Source: Rhodophyticola sp017644125 | Lineage (GTDB): Bacteria > Pseudomonadota > Alphaproteobacteria > Rhodobacterales > Rhodobacteraceae | Assembly (NCBI RefSeq): GCF_042140125.1 | Contig: NZ_CP159473.1 | Reading direction: 5' to 3' (one strand) | DNA length: 64,000 bases | Program-made: the position numbers and the translations under genes | Notes under the pieces: model-generated | Told to the model about the DNA's origin: nothing | Databases searched by the model: none | Seen by the model: only the letters and a program-made list of their open reading frames with translations | Shown: positions 55,828-64,000 of the stretch, piece by piece | Numbering within the stretch: the stretch's first letter is position 1 | How the letters are laid out: each line of letters starts with the position of its first letter

Positions 55828-56999
55828 TGACACCGGGCTTCGACGTCGCCGTGATCGGACGCGGGCTGATGGGGAGCGCCTGCGCCCGGCATCTCGCCGA
55901 AGCCGGCGCATCGGTGGCGCTGGTCGGGCCCGACGAACCCGATGATCGCGCCACATTTACCGGCCCTTTCGGCAGCCATCACGATCAGGGCCGGATCACG
56001 CGCAAACTGGCCCATGATCCGGACTGGTCCCGCCTGTCCAGCCGCTCCATCGCGCGCTACGGCGATCTGGAGGCGCGCAGCGGCTTGTCCATCTTCACCC
56101 CGTGCGGCGGCATGATGGCCGGCCCCGTCTCGGGGCCGGGCGAAAGCTTCACCAAGGGGTTTCTGGCCGTGGCAAGGGATTTGGGCATCGCCCATGAGTA
56201 TCACGATGCGACCACCCTGCCCGGCCGCTTCCCGTTCTTCCGGTTTGCCCCCGGCACCTGCGCCGCGTGGGAGGCGACCGGCGGCCACATCAACCCCCGC
56301 GCGATCAGGGATGCCGAAGCCCTGCTGGCCGAACGGGCCGGTGCCGAACTGGTCCGCACCCCCGCCACCCGCCTGCGCGGCGGGGAGGTCGGGCTGGCGG
56401 ACGGCACGCATCTGGCGGCGGATCATGTCGTCGTCGCCACCGGCGGCTATGCCGCCACGGACCGGTTTTTGACCGCGCGCCCGCGCCTGCGGGTCTACGC
56501 CCGCACCATCGCGTTCGCCGAGGTCGACGAGGCCGAAGCCGCACGGCTGGCCCATATGCCAAGCCTCATATTCTTCCCCGAAGGGCTGGCTTACGATCTC
56601 TATGTGCTGCCACCCATCCGCTATCCCGATGGCAGGCTCTACCTGAAAATCGGCGGTGAGGGGGACAGCCCGATTATGCAGGATGATGCCGAAATGACCG
56701 CATGGTTTCAGGGCGATGGCAATCCTGCGGTCGGGGCTGAGCTGATCGGCCATCTTCGCGAGTTGATGCCAGAACTGGCGATCCGGTCGGTCCATACGGG
56801 CAGTTGCGCGGTCAGCTTCACTGAAACCGGCTTCCCCTATATCGCGCGGCTGTCCGACAGGCTCACCCTTCTGACAGGCGGAAACGGGGCGGGCGCGAAA
56901 TGCTGTAACGAGTTGGGGCGGTTGGGGGCGATGGTTGCCCGGGGGCAGCCCCTGAACGCGGAAGGATACGGCACGGATTTTGGCGCCGTGCTTGACTGA
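55827..56999 (+). CDS. FAD-dependent oxidoreductase, sarcosine-oxidase/DAO-like
   Basis: 390 residues. FDVAVIGRGLMGSACARHLA is the FAD ADP-binding Rossmann loop. HVVVATGGYAATD is the second FAD contact, and the C-terminal half holds GSCAVSFTETGFPYIARL and TGGNGAGAKCCNELG, with Cys residues where monomeric sarcosine/N-methyl amino acid oxidases attach flavin. The substrate is unknown, perhaps a secondary amine. It is coupled to hemE, which is odd for an amine oxidase. Confidence 0.82.
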   Translation: MTPGFDVAVIGRGLMGSACARHLAEAGASVALVGPDEPDDRATFTGPFGSHHDQGRITRKLAHDPDWSRLSSRSIARYGDLEARSGLSIFTPCGGMMAGPVSGPGESFTKGFLAVARDLGIAHEYHDATTLPGRFPFFRFAPGTCAAWEATGGHINPRAIRDAEALLAERAGAELVRTPATRLRGGEVGLADGTHLAADHVVVATGGYAATDRFLTARPRLRVYARTIAFAEVDEAEAARLAHMPSLIFFPEGLAYDLYVLPPIRYPDGRLYLKIGGEGDSPIMQDDAEMTAWFQGDGNPAVGAELIGHLRELMPELAIRSVHTGSCAVSFTETGFPYIARLSDRLTLLTGGNGAGAKCCNELGRLGAMVARGQPLNAEGYGTDFGAVLD

Positions 57000-57017
57000 C
57001 CCCCCCGCAAAATCAAA

Positions 57018-57048
57018 CCCCCGGCCCACCCATCGGGCGGACCGGGGG
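57018..57048 (-). terminator. Rho-independent terminator of the outer-membrane protein gene
   Basis: CCCCCGG (57018-57024) pairs with CCGGGGG (57042-57048), with additional G-C pairs possible inside. Read on the minus strand the stem is followed by TTTGATTTTG, a usable U-rich tract. It sits between convergent genes, 24 bases after the OMP stop. Confidence 0.75.
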
Positions 57049-57071
57049 ACGTATCGGTAGAGAACCTAGGA

Positions 57072-57662
57072 TCAGAACCGGAAGTTCAGCGAAAGTGCCG
57101 CGGTCGTTGCCTCGGCTTCCAGTCCGCCCAGATCGAAATCGTCGAACTCATGGTACAGAACTTCGGCGCCGAGGGTCACGTTCTGAGTCAGGAAAATCTC
57201 ATAGCCCAGACCGGCGAAGTACCCGTCGGAGTCGCCCACGGCTGCAGCGCTGGTTTCAACCCGCGCCCAACCGGCGGTCGCATAGATCCAGTTGCGGTTC
57301 AGGTCGATACCGGCCCGGCCACCGACGCGCAGGACGGAATCGACATTCGTCACGCCGCCCAGATCCACATCCGTGGTGTCGTATTGCAGACCGCCGCCGA
57401 CGATGAAGTTGCCGAAGTCGTAATCGTAATAGGCCCGAAGACCGATCAGCATGTCGTCACCGCTAAGCGCTGCCGCACCGCTGGTTTCCACATCGATCTG
57501 ACCGAATTGCAGACCGACCGAAGGGCCGGTCCAGTCGTAGGCCGGCGCAGGCGGGACGATCGTCACCGGCGGTGGCGTGGTCGTTTGCACCGGGCCAGAG
57601 GCAAGCGCGGGAGCGGCCAGCGCAAGCATCGCAGTGCTGAGTGCAAGTGTCTTGATACGCAT
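57072..57662 (-). CDS. Outer membrane beta-barrel protein (opacity-like)
   Basis: 196 residues with a Sec signal (MRIKTLALSTAMLALAAPAL, then ASG). A short Pro-rich linker (TTTPPPVTIVPPAPA) leads to an eight-stranded barrel: alternating strands such as WTGPSVGLQFGQIDV, LIGLRAYYDYDFGNFIVGGG and NVTLGAEVLYHEF, ending in the terminal Phe of AALSLNFRF, the outer-membrane insertion signal. Related to OMP_b-brl/Omp25-like surface proteins. Likely well expressed, with its own terminator. Confidence 0.88.
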   Translation of the reverse strand: MRIKTLALSTAMLALAAPALASGPVQTTTPPPVTIVPPAPAYDWTGPSVGLQFGQIDVETSGAAALSGDDMLIGLRAYYDYDFGNFIVGGGLQYDTTDVDLGGVTNVDSVLRVGGRAGIDLNRNWIYATAGWARVETSAAAVGDSDGYFAGLGYEIFLTQNVTLGAEVLYHEFDDFDLGGLEAEATTAALSLNFRF

Positions 57663-57836
57663 CTTTTCCTCTTTCCGTGTTTATTAATGGGGCAATACCC
57701 ATAGTAATCGATGGTAGAACGATCCCGAAACACTGCAAGCGACAGAACCGTTAACTATTGTGTGAACGCCCGCCCCCGCCATCGGGTTCCCGGCTCAGCG
57801 CTTGTATGGCTCCGGCACACGAGTTATGGGCGCAGA

Positions 57837-58898
57837 ATGACCTATCGCGACCCCGGGCAGATCGACGTACTTGCGCCGAATTTCAAACGTCGCCTTTCGG
57901 GCGTGACGGCAACCGTGGTGCGGCTGGTGCCGCTACAGGCCGACAACATCGCGATTGCCGCCGTGGCGCCGGCCCTCCCCGATCACGTCCCGCAGATCCG
58001 CCGGCGCGATCTTCTGACGATGTCCGCCTCCGGGCCGTCGGGGCACCGGGTCTGGCATGCGCGACGGAACTCCGAAATGCTGGCCGGGTTGGTCCTGAAA
58101 CACCTGTTTCGCAAACGGCTGAAGCTGCTTTTCACCTCCGCCTCCCAACGCCACCATACCGGCTATTCGAAATGGCTGATCCGGCAGATGGACGCCCTGA
58201 TTTCCACCTCACGGAAAACCGCCGAGTATCTGGATCGCCGGTCCAGAGTGATCCTGCATGGCATCGACACCAAAAGCTTTTCCCCGCCCGCCGACCGCGC
58301 GGCGGTCAAGGCCTCCCTCGGCCTGCCGTCGGGTACGCTGGTGGGGTGCTTCGGACGCATCCGCGCGCAGAAGGGCACCGATGTCTTTGTCGACGCGATG
58401 ATCGAGCTGCTGCGCGACCGGCCCGAGGCCGCGGCCATCGTCATGGGGCGCGCCACCGAAAAACACATCGGCTTCGAGCGGGATCTGAAGGCCCGAGTTG
58501 CCGCCGCGGGCCTTTCGGACAGGTTCCTGTTTCCGCCGGAAGTGCCCGTTCACGACATTGCCGAATGGTATCAGGCGCTTGATCTCTTCATCGCGCCGCA
58601 ACGATGGGAGGGGTTCGGCCTGACCCCGCTGGAAGCCATGGCCTGCGGTGTTCCGGTGATCGCCACGACAGTCGGCGCGTTCGAGGAGCTGATCGTCCCC
58701 GGCGAAACGGGCGCGCTTATTGCCCCCGGCGATGTCACCGCCATGGTCAGCGCTGCCGCGAGGCTGCTGGACGACCCGACCGAGCGGTCCCGCCAATCGG
58801 CCAATGCCCGGTCTCATGTGGTGTCCCATTTCGGGATCGAGCGCGAGGCAGAGGCGATTGTCGCCATCTACCGCGCGCTGCTGGATGGGTCGAAATAG
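57837..58898 (+). CDS. Glycosyltransferase family 4 (LPS-core-like)
   Basis: 353 residues from the ATG at 57837; a start at 57711 is possible but adds a non-protein-like leader. DVLAPNFKRRLSGVTATVV begins the acceptor domain. The C-terminal GT-B half has LVGCFGRIRAQKGTDVFVDA, AAIVMGRATEK and RWEGFGLTPLEAMACGVPVI, the E-x7-E retaining motif. Likely adds a sugar to lipopolysaccharide core. The convergent hemF lies 41 bases away across an 8-bp dyad (TTACAAAA/TTTTGTAA at 58900-58933). Confidence 0.86.
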   Translation: MTYRDPGQIDVLAPNFKRRLSGVTATVVRLVPLQADNIAIAAVAPALPDHVPQIRRRDLLTMSASGPSGHRVWHARRNSEMLAGLVLKHLFRKRLKLLFTSASQRHHTGYSKWLIRQMDALISTSRKTAEYLDRRSRVILHGIDTKSFSPPADRAAVKASLGLPSGTLVGCFGRIRAQKGTDVFVDAMIELLRDRPEAAAIVMGRATEKHIGFERDLKARVAAAGLSDRFLFPPEVPVHDIAEWYQALDLFIAPQRWEGFGLTPLEAMACGVPVIATTVGAFEELIVPGETGALIAPGDVTAMVSAAARLLDDPTERSRQSANARSHVVSHFGIEREAEAIVAIYRALLDGSK

Positions 58899-58939
58899 GT
58901 TACAAAAGATCCGGAAATCGCGTGTTTTTGTAATCTGTC

Positions 58940-59821
58940 TCAGGTCCACTTCGCGATCGGCGGCAAGCTCATCAACACGGCATTCGCGTCGTGACCCGTC
59001 TCCAGCCCGAACTTCGTGCCCCGGTCATAGACCAGATTGTACTCCGCATAGAGACCCCGGTGAACCAGCTGCGCCTCCCTGTCGGCCTCGGTGAATGCTG
59101 CATGCCGGCGTTTCTCGACCACCCCGAGAAAGGCAGGCAGGAATGCCCGGCCCACATCCTGGGTGAAGGCGAAATCGGCCTCCCAGTCGCCGGTGTTCAG
59201 GTCATCGTAGAAAATCCCGCCGACCCCGCGGGCCCGGCCCCGGTGCGGCACGAAGAAATACTCATCCGCCCAGGCCTTGAAGCGCGGATAGTACGCGGGC
59301 TGATGCCGGTCGCAATGACCCTTCAGCACGTCATGAAACGCGGCCGTATCCTCGGGGTATTCGATCGCCGGGTTCAGGTCCGACCCGCCGCCGAACCACC
59401 AGGCATGGGGCGTCCAGAACATGCGCGTGTTCATGTGAACGGCCGGCACATGCGGATTCTGCATATGCGCCACGAGAGAGATGCCCGACGCCCAGAAGCG
59501 CGGGTCGTCCTTGAGGCCGGACAGGTCCTTGCGCGCCGCCATGGCCTGCACCGCACGCTCCCCCAACGTGCCATAGACGGTGGAGACATTCACGCCGACT
59601 TTCTCGAACACCCGCCCGCTGCGCATGACGCTCATCAGCCCGCCGCCCGCATCGCTGCCATTGTCGGAGGCGCGGGTAGTTTCGGAGACGTCGAACCGGC
59701 CGGGTTCCTCCGCGCCGCCCTGCGTGTCTTCCAGCCCTTCGAAGGCGGCGACGATCTCATCGCGCAAACTGCGGAACCACGCAGAGGCGCGGGCTTTGCG
59801 GGTCTCGAACATGTCGGTCAT
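58940..59821 (-). CDS. hemF: Oxygen-dependent coproporphyrinogen III oxidase
   Basis: 293 residues, normal HemF length. GVNVSTVYGTLGERAV, SLVAHMQNPHVPAVHMNTRM, WWFGGGSDLNPAIEYPED and RGVGGIFYDDLNTGDWEADF are the family signatures; YNLVYDRGTKFGL follows. It converts coproporphyrinogen III to protoporphyrinogen IX with O2. It stands apart from hemC/hemE but in the same neighbourhood. Confidence 0.96.
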   Translation of the reverse strand: MTDMFETRKARASAWFRSLRDEIVAAFEGLEDTQGGAEEPGRFDVSETTRASDNGSDAGGGLMSVMRSGRVFEKVGVNVSTVYGTLGERAVQAMAARKDLSGLKDDPRFWASGISLVAHMQNPHVPAVHMNTRMFWTPHAWWFGGGSDLNPAIEYPEDTAAFHDVLKGHCDRHQPAYYPRFKAWADEYFFVPHRGRARGVGGIFYDDLNTGDWEADFAFTQDVGRAFLPAFLGVVEKRRHAAFTEADREAQLVHRGLYAEYNLVYDRGTKFGLETGHDANAVLMSLPPIAKWT

Positions 59822-60087
59822 GGTGGTCCTTCTCTCGCTCCGGACGATTTATGCCCAGACCATTGGGCCAGAGCAAGATGACGCGACCGATTGACCCTGG
59901 ATCCGTCCCGGCCATGGCAGATGTTGCGGCATGATCCGCGCCATCACCGATATGTTCCCCGCACGCCGCCGCAGGCAAAAATTTGCTGCCGGCGTTAACA
60001 CCTTTGTCATGGATTTCCTTGGGAAAATCCCCTACGATCAGAGAAACGCCGCACAAGACGGCACCAGAGGCAGACAGAGCAGGTCTC

Positions 60088-61590
60088 GTGAGACACAGAC
60101 GGATTTCATTGGCCCTTTTCGGGTTCATTGCGCTTTTGTGCGTGGTGCTGACGGTCGGTGCGCCCGCGCGCGCCGCGCCGTATGCCGCCATGGTCATGGA
60201 TGCCCGCACCGGCGAGGTACTGCATTCCCGCAATGCCGATACAAGGCTTCATCCCGCATCTCTGACCAAGATGATGACGCTCTACATCGCGTTCGAAGCC
60301 GTGCGCCTTGGCGAGATCACCATGGACACGCCGGTGACGATCTCGGCCAATGCCGCCGCCGAGCCGCCTTCGGAACTGGGCCTGCGGGCCGGGTCGCGGA
60401 TCGCGCTGCGCTATCTGGTGCGTGCCGCCGCCGTGCGCTCGGCAAACGATGCGGCCACGGCCATCGGCGAGGCGATCGAAGGGTCCGAAGCGGCCTTCGC
60501 CCGCCGCATGAACCGTACAGCAAGCGCCTTGGGCATGACCCGCACGACCTTCCGCAATGCTCACGGCTTGACCGAAGAAGGCCACCTGTCCACGGCCCGT
60601 GACATGACCGTGATGGGGCGCCGTCTCTTTTTCGACTACCCGCAATACTACAACATCTTCTCCAGGCGCTCGACCGATGCGGGTATCGCCACGGTGCGTA
60701 ACACCAACCGCCGGTTCCTTGACGCCTATCGCGGCGCGGACGGGATCAAGACCGGCTATACCCGGGCGGCCGGGTTCAACCTCGTCGCCTCCGCCGAGCG
60801 CGGGCAGGAACGGATCATCGCGACCGTGTTCGGAGGCCAATCCACAGCCTCCCGAAATCAACGGATCATGGAGCTTCTGGATATGGGGTTCGCCCGCGCA
60901 CCCACGCGGGCCACGATCCGGCGGCCAAGTCTGCCGACCTATGACAACCAGCCAAGCCGGCCTGGCAGCCCCGCGACCCTGGCCGTGGCACAAAGCATCG
61001 TTCCGGTGCGCCGCCCGGTCCGCGAAGCGTCGCCCGTGCTGCTTGCCGCGATCGACGCCGCGGTGGAAGACGCGCTGGAAGATGCGGTCACCGCCAGGGT
61101 GGAGGCCCCGGCGGCGGACGATGCACCGGCGACGGCGGACCCCACCCCCGAACCCTCCGACGCGCCCGCAGCCACTCTGCTTGCGGAGGCAGAGGTCACG
61201 GAGGCCATGGAGCCCGCCCAACCCGAAGCCATCGAAGTTGCGGCGCTGACCCCGCCGGATACGTCCCCCGCACCCCGGCCCCTGCAACTGACCGAGGTTG
61301 TGGCCCGCGCCATGCCGTTGGAGCCCGAGGTCGTGACCCGCGCCTCCTCCACCGGCAGCCGGCTTTACGGTGTCTCGCTCGGCCGCTATCCGACCCGTCA
61401 CGGCGCCGAACGTCTGCTGCTGACCACGGCGCTTGCGGAACTCGGCACCTTCGACGAAGCCCTGCGCCGCGTCGTCAGCCGCTCCGGCGGGTTCGAGGCA
61501 CGGTTTGACGGCATGACCGAGGATCAGGCCGCGCGCGCGTGTGCCCGGCTGATGGCGCGCGCCGTGACCTGCACCACCTACGGCCCCTGA
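60088..61590 (+). CDS. D-alanyl-D-alanine carboxypeptidase (PBP5/6 type) with SPOR tail
   Basis: 500 residues from the GTG at 60088 (AGCAGG upstream). The signal is RRISLALFGFIALLCVVL with cleavage near ARA-AP. The peptidase S11 triad is visible: SLTK (active Ser), SAN in VRSANDAA, and KTG in GADGIKTGYTR. A ~130-residue Ala/Pro/Glu-rich linker (about 300-430) leads to a C-terminal SPOR domain (SRLYGVSLGRYPTRHGAERL), which binds denuded septal glycan. It trims pentapeptides in periplasmic peptidoglycan, probably at the division site. No C-terminal amphipathic anchor is seen. Confidence 0.9.
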   Translation: MRHRRISLALFGFIALLCVVLTVGAPARAAPYAAMVMDARTGEVLHSRNADTRLHPASLTKMMTLYIAFEAVRLGEITMDTPVTISANAAAEPPSELGLRAGSRIALRYLVRAAAVRSANDAATAIGEAIEGSEAAFARRMNRTASALGMTRTTFRNAHGLTEEGHLSTARDMTVMGRRLFFDYPQYYNIFSRRSTDAGIATVRNTNRRFLDAYRGADGIKTGYTRAAGFNLVASAERGQERIIATVFGGQSTASRNQRIMELLDMGFARAPTRATIRRPSLPTYDNQPSRPGSPATLAVAQSIVPVRRPVREASPVLLAAIDAAVEDALEDAVTARVEAPAADDAPATADPTPEPSDAPAATLLAEAEVTEAMEPAQPEAIEVAALTPPDTSPAPRPLQLTEVVARAMPLEPEVVTRASSTGSRLYGVSLGRYPTRHGAERLLLTTALAELGTFDEALRRVVSRSGGFEARFDGMTEDQAARACARLMARAVTCTTYGP

Positions 61591-61710
61591 CCCGTTCCGA
61601 CCCGGGCGAAGGCGCACCTCATGTCGCAACCGATGCACCCTGCGGCGCGAATGGCGGCATTTGCGGGGAACCCTCTTGCCGCAGCGGCCAAGCCCCGGCA
61701 CATAGGCACC

Positions 61711-62163
61711 ATGACCAGAATTCCCCGCTCCGCCCTTCTTATCGGATTTGCCGGCCTGATCCCGTTTCTGTGGGGCGCCGCCACCCTGAGCGACCCCGCC
61801 CTGCAAGGCTGGTCCGCGCGTGTGCTGGGCCCGGCACTTACCGGGCCGTTTGTGCTTCAGAGCTATGGCATCGTGATCCTGTGCTTCATGTCCGGCGCGC
61901 TCTGGGGCTTCGCCACGAAGGCCAGGGGCGCCGTCGCCGCAACCGGGTATGCGCTCTCGGTGCTGCCCGCGCTCTGGGCGTTTTTCATGGCCCAGGGCCG
62001 GCCCGACAGCGCCATGGTCGCGCTTCTGGCGGGGTTCATCGCGTTGCTGCCGATGGATTACATGTTCTGGCAACAGGGGCTCGCGCCACGTTGGTGGATG
62101 GCGTTGCGTCTGCTGCTGACGGCGGTCGTCGTGGCCTGCCTTGCGGTGGGAGTCGTCAGATGA
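61711..62163 (+). CDS. DUF3429 membrane protein
   Basis: 150 residues from the ATG at 61711. Five hydrophobic segments: SALLIGFAGLIPFLWGAATL, FVLQSYGIVILCFMSGALWG, GYALSVLPALWAFFMA, MVALLAGFIALLPMDYMFW and LRLLLTAVVVACLAVG. The YG-x-x-I-L-x-F-x-x-G-x-x-W-G pattern is the DUF3429 hallmark. Inner-membrane protein of unknown function; ATGA overlap with the methyltransferase gene. Confidence 0.85.
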   Translation: MTRIPRSALLIGFAGLIPFLWGAATLSDPALQGWSARVLGPALTGPFVLQSYGIVILCFMSGALWGFATKARGAVAATGYALSVLPALWAFFMAQGRPDSAMVALLAGFIALLPMDYMFWQQGLAPRWWMALRLLLTAVVVACLAVGVVR

Positions 62164-62747
62164 CGGATCAGGAGACGCTGAGGGCCTATTCCGACCGTGT
62201 CGACGAATATGCCGCCGTCGCGATGACGGAAATCCAGGCCCGGGCGATGGAGGATTTTCTGTCCCATCTGCCGCCCGGCGCGCATGTTCTGGATGTTGGT
62301 TGCGGCCCGGGCGTCCATGCGGCGGCCATCCAGGAGGCCGGGTTTCGGGTCACCGCGCTCGACCCGACCGCCGAATTCGTCGAGGCCGCACGGGCGCGCG
62401 GGGTCGATGCCAGACTTGGCAGTTTCGATGATGTCACCGAAACCGATCTGTATGACGGGGTCTGGGCCAGCTTCTCCCTGCTCCATGCGCGCCGCGCCGA
62501 TTTTGCCCGCCATTTCGCCGCTTTGGCAAAGGCGTTGAAACCGGGCGGGCACCTCTTTCTTGGGATGAAGCTGGGCACAGGCGAGGCGCGGGACGATATC
62601 GGCCGTTTCTACACTTATTACACCGAGCCCGCGTTGCGCGAACATCTGGAGGATGCCGGCCTGACGGTGCTCAGCGCCGAAACCGGCGAGGGCCGCGGCC
62701 TTGCGGGGACGCTTGACCCCTATATCCTGATCATCGCCCGTGGCTGA
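62160..62747 (+). CDS. class I SAM-dependent methyltransferase
   Basis: 195 residues. AHVLDVGCGPGVHAAAIQEA is motif I and FRVTALDPTAEFVEAARARG the acidic ribose-binding strand. FDGVWASFSLLHAR-like region (YDGVWASFSLLHARRADF) and LKPGGHLFLGMKLG complete the Methyltransf_11/25 fold. The substrate is unknown. It overlaps DUF3429 upstream and rnhA downstream (8 bases). Confidence 0.87.
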   Translation: MTDQETLRAYSDRVDEYAAVAMTEIQARAMEDFLSHLPPGAHVLDVGCGPGVHAAAIQEAGFRVTALDPTAEFVEAARARGVDARLGSFDDVTETDLYDGVWASFSLLHARRADFARHFAALAKALKPGGHLFLGMKLGTGEARDDIGRFYTYYTEPALREHLEDAGLTVLSAETGEGRGLAGTLDPYILIIARG

Positions 62748-63195
62748 GCTGTTCGCCTATACGGACGGGGCCTGTTCCGGCAACCCCGGCCCCGGCGGCT
62801 GGGGCGCCCTGCTGATCGCGCGCGACGGCGCCCGGGTCTTGAAGACCCGCGAGTTGAAGGGCGGCGAGGCGGACACCACCAACAACCGGATGGAACTGCT
62901 GGCCGCCATCCATGCCCTTGAGGCGCTGGACCGTCCCTCCACCCTGACCGTCATCACCGACAGCGCCTATGTCAAAGGCGGCATCACCGCCTGGCTGCAT
63001 AGCTGGAAACGGAACAACTGGCGCACGGCCACGAAAAAACCGGTCAAGAACGAGGATCTGTGGCGCCGTCTGGATGCGGCGAATGCCCGCCACAGCGTGA
63101 CCTGGGAATGGGTGAAGGGCCATGCGGGCCACCCCGAAAACGAACGCGCCGACGCCTTGGCCCGGGCCGGCATGGCCCCGTTCAAACCGACATGA
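62740..63195 (+). CDS. rnhA: Ribonuclease HI
   Basis: 151 residues from a GTG. FAYTDGACSGNPGPGGWGAL carries the first catalytic Asp, NNRMELLAAIHAL the Glu, VITDSAYVKGGI the second Asp, and GHAGHPENERADALA the last His/Asp region. KRNNWRTATKKPVKN is the basic handle. It removes RNA from RNA-DNA hybrids. Confidence 0.95.
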   Translation: MAELFAYTDGACSGNPGPGGWGALLIARDGARVLKTRELKGGEADTTNNRMELLAAIHALEALDRPSTLTVITDSAYVKGGITAWLHSWKRNNWRTATKKPVKNEDLWRRLDAANARHSVTWEWVKGHAGHPENERADALARAGMAPFKPT

Positions 63196-63809
63196 TCGCC
63201 ATGCTGGATTATGCCGCCGTGGCGGTCTTTGCGCTGACCGGGGCATTGGTCGCCTCCCGCGCGCAGCTGGACATCATCGGCTTCTTCTTCGTCGCCTGTC
63301 TGACGGCGGTCGGCGGCGGTACGGTCCGCGATCTGCTGCTTGACCGCGACCCGGTGTTCTGGCTTGCCGATCCCACCCATCTGGCCATCGCCTGCGCCGC
63401 CGCGTTTCTCGTCTTCTTCACCGCCCATCTTCTGGAAAGCCGGTACACGGTCCTGCTTTGGCTGGACGCCGCCGCGCTGGCCATCGCGGTCGCGGCAGGC
63501 GTCAGCGTGGCCGGTGCCATGGATCAGTCGGTGCCGATCATCCTTGTGATGGGGGTTGCCACCGGCACGCTTGGCGGCCTGATGCGCGATGTCGTCTGCA
63601 ACGAGGTACCGCTGGTCCTGAAACAGGGGGAACTCTACGTCACCGCCGCCCTTGCCGGGGCCGGGGCCGCCCTTGCCATACCGTATGTGATTGCCGATCC
63701 GCTTGCCCCGATCATCGCCTGCATCCTGACCACCTTTGCCCTGCGGGCAGGCTCGATTGCCTTTGGCTGGCGGCTGCCGGTCTACCGACCGCGCCCGCCC
63801 AGATCCTGA
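63192..63809 (+). CDS. TRIC-type trimeric cation channel family protein
   Basis: 205 residues, seven membrane segments in two three-helix repeats plus one. Each repeat carries the TRIC signature: TAVGGGTVRDLLLDRDPVFW and TGTLGGLMRDVVCNEVPLVL. Prokaryotic TRIC homologues (YadS/YvgL class, also called UPF0126) form trimeric cation or small-molecule channels. ATGA overlap with rnhA. Confidence 0.91.
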   Translation: MIAMLDYAAVAVFALTGALVASRAQLDIIGFFFVACLTAVGGGTVRDLLLDRDPVFWLADPTHLAIACAAAFLVFFTAHLLESRYTVLLWLDAAALAIAVAAGVSVAGAMDQSVPIILVMGVATGTLGGLMRDVVCNEVPLVLKQGELYVTAALAGAGAALAIPYVIADPLAPIIACILTTFALRAGSIAFGWRLPVYRPRPPRS

Positions 63810-63876
63810 GCGACGCCAGACCGCGGCGGAGGAAAACGCCCCTCGTTCGGATCCCGTCCTCTTTCGGAAACAGCGG

Positions 63877-63999
63877 TTACTTCCGGCGATTGCGCCGCCG
63901 ATGCGCCCATTCCGTCGGGATCAGCACCAGTGCCGCCGCCGACCCGATGATCGCATCCACACCGGGCGACCCGAAGCTCAGATGAAACATCACCCGCAG
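63877..63999 (-). CDS. Partial membrane protein, C-terminal end
   Basis: The last 40 codons of a minus-strand gene that enters from the right edge: VMFHLSFGSPGVDAIIGSAA, ALVLIPTEWAHRRRNRRK, then TAA. One hydrophobic segment followed by a very basic tail (positive-inside C-terminus). No family can be assigned from this piece. Confidence 0.55.
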   Translation of the reverse strand: MRVMFHLSFGSPGVDAIIGSAAALVLIPTEWAHRRRNRRK

Positions 64000-64000
64000 C

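Noticed and set aside
60106..62073. A 655-codon minus-strand frame
   Set aside because: Gly/Arg/His-rich antisense shadow of the D,D-carboxypeptidase and DUF3429 genes.

Overview
The window looks like a chromosomal segment of an alphaproteobacterium of the Rhodobacteraceae/Roseobacter type. The signs are high-GC coding sequence with long antisense shadow frames, the hemC/hemE/hemF genes, an apparent PpsR-type TGT-N12-ACA palindrome between hemC and hemE, a copA-cueR pair, roseobacter-style ABC transport operons, and short genes chained by 4-base ATGA overlaps. The species cannot be named from sequence alone.

Bases 1-28755 read as accessory DNA. By eye this part is lower in GC and gappier than the rest. 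It holds a truncated SARP/cyclase/ATPase regulator (left edge), a GNAT/DUF5946/esterase/methyltransferase run, an MqsR-MqsA toxin-antitoxin operon with a double-palindrome operator, and a patch of gene remnants (6.5-8.1 kb). Next come a dipeptide-type ABC operon with an M19 dipeptidase homologue inside it and a second M19 paralogue beside it, an asymmetric heterodimeric ABC exporter, a minimal tyrosine recombinase, and three polysaccharide genes (glycosyltransferase, nucleotide-sugar dehydrogenase, epimerase). The section closes with a stack of mobile-element debris (IS3, IS1182, a DUF932 piece, the tail of a serine recombinase). The recombinase tail reads antisense into the 3' half of a tRNA-Met(CAT) gene at 28756-28832, so that tRNA is the likely integration site.

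From 28.9 kb the sequence is dense, high-GC and operonic. Bases 28898-37198 form a catabolic cluster: RidA, an NMT1/THI5-like ABC importer, a cytosine-deaminase-like amidohydrolase, a PCMH-type FAD oxidase, two flavodoxin-fold NAD(P)H oxidoreductases and a 2-oxoglutarate/Fe(II) oxygenase. Its substrate is unknown; a modified pyrimidine or similar N-heterocycle is the best guess. This is the strongest candidate here for an undescribed pathway.

Bases 37195-49682 encode uptake of galactosides (binding protein, two permeases, ATPase), their hydrolysis (GH36 alpha- and GH42 beta-galactosidase) and oxidation of galactose by a De Ley-Doudoroff route (dehydrogenase, lactonase, KDGal kinase, KDPGal aldolase). 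An IclR regulator is divergent from it. The galactonate dehydratase is not in the window. Six of these genes are chained by five consecutive 4-base overlaps.

The last 14 kb is core-like: a serine hydrolase, copA-cueR with a textbook 19-bp-spacer CueR promoter, hemC/hemE divergent around the PpsR-like site, an FAD oxidoreductase coupled to hemE, an outer-membrane barrel with a clear terminator, a glycosyltransferase, hemF, a D,D-carboxypeptidase with a SPOR tail, and an overlapping DUF3429/methyltransferase/rnhA/TRIC-channel run.
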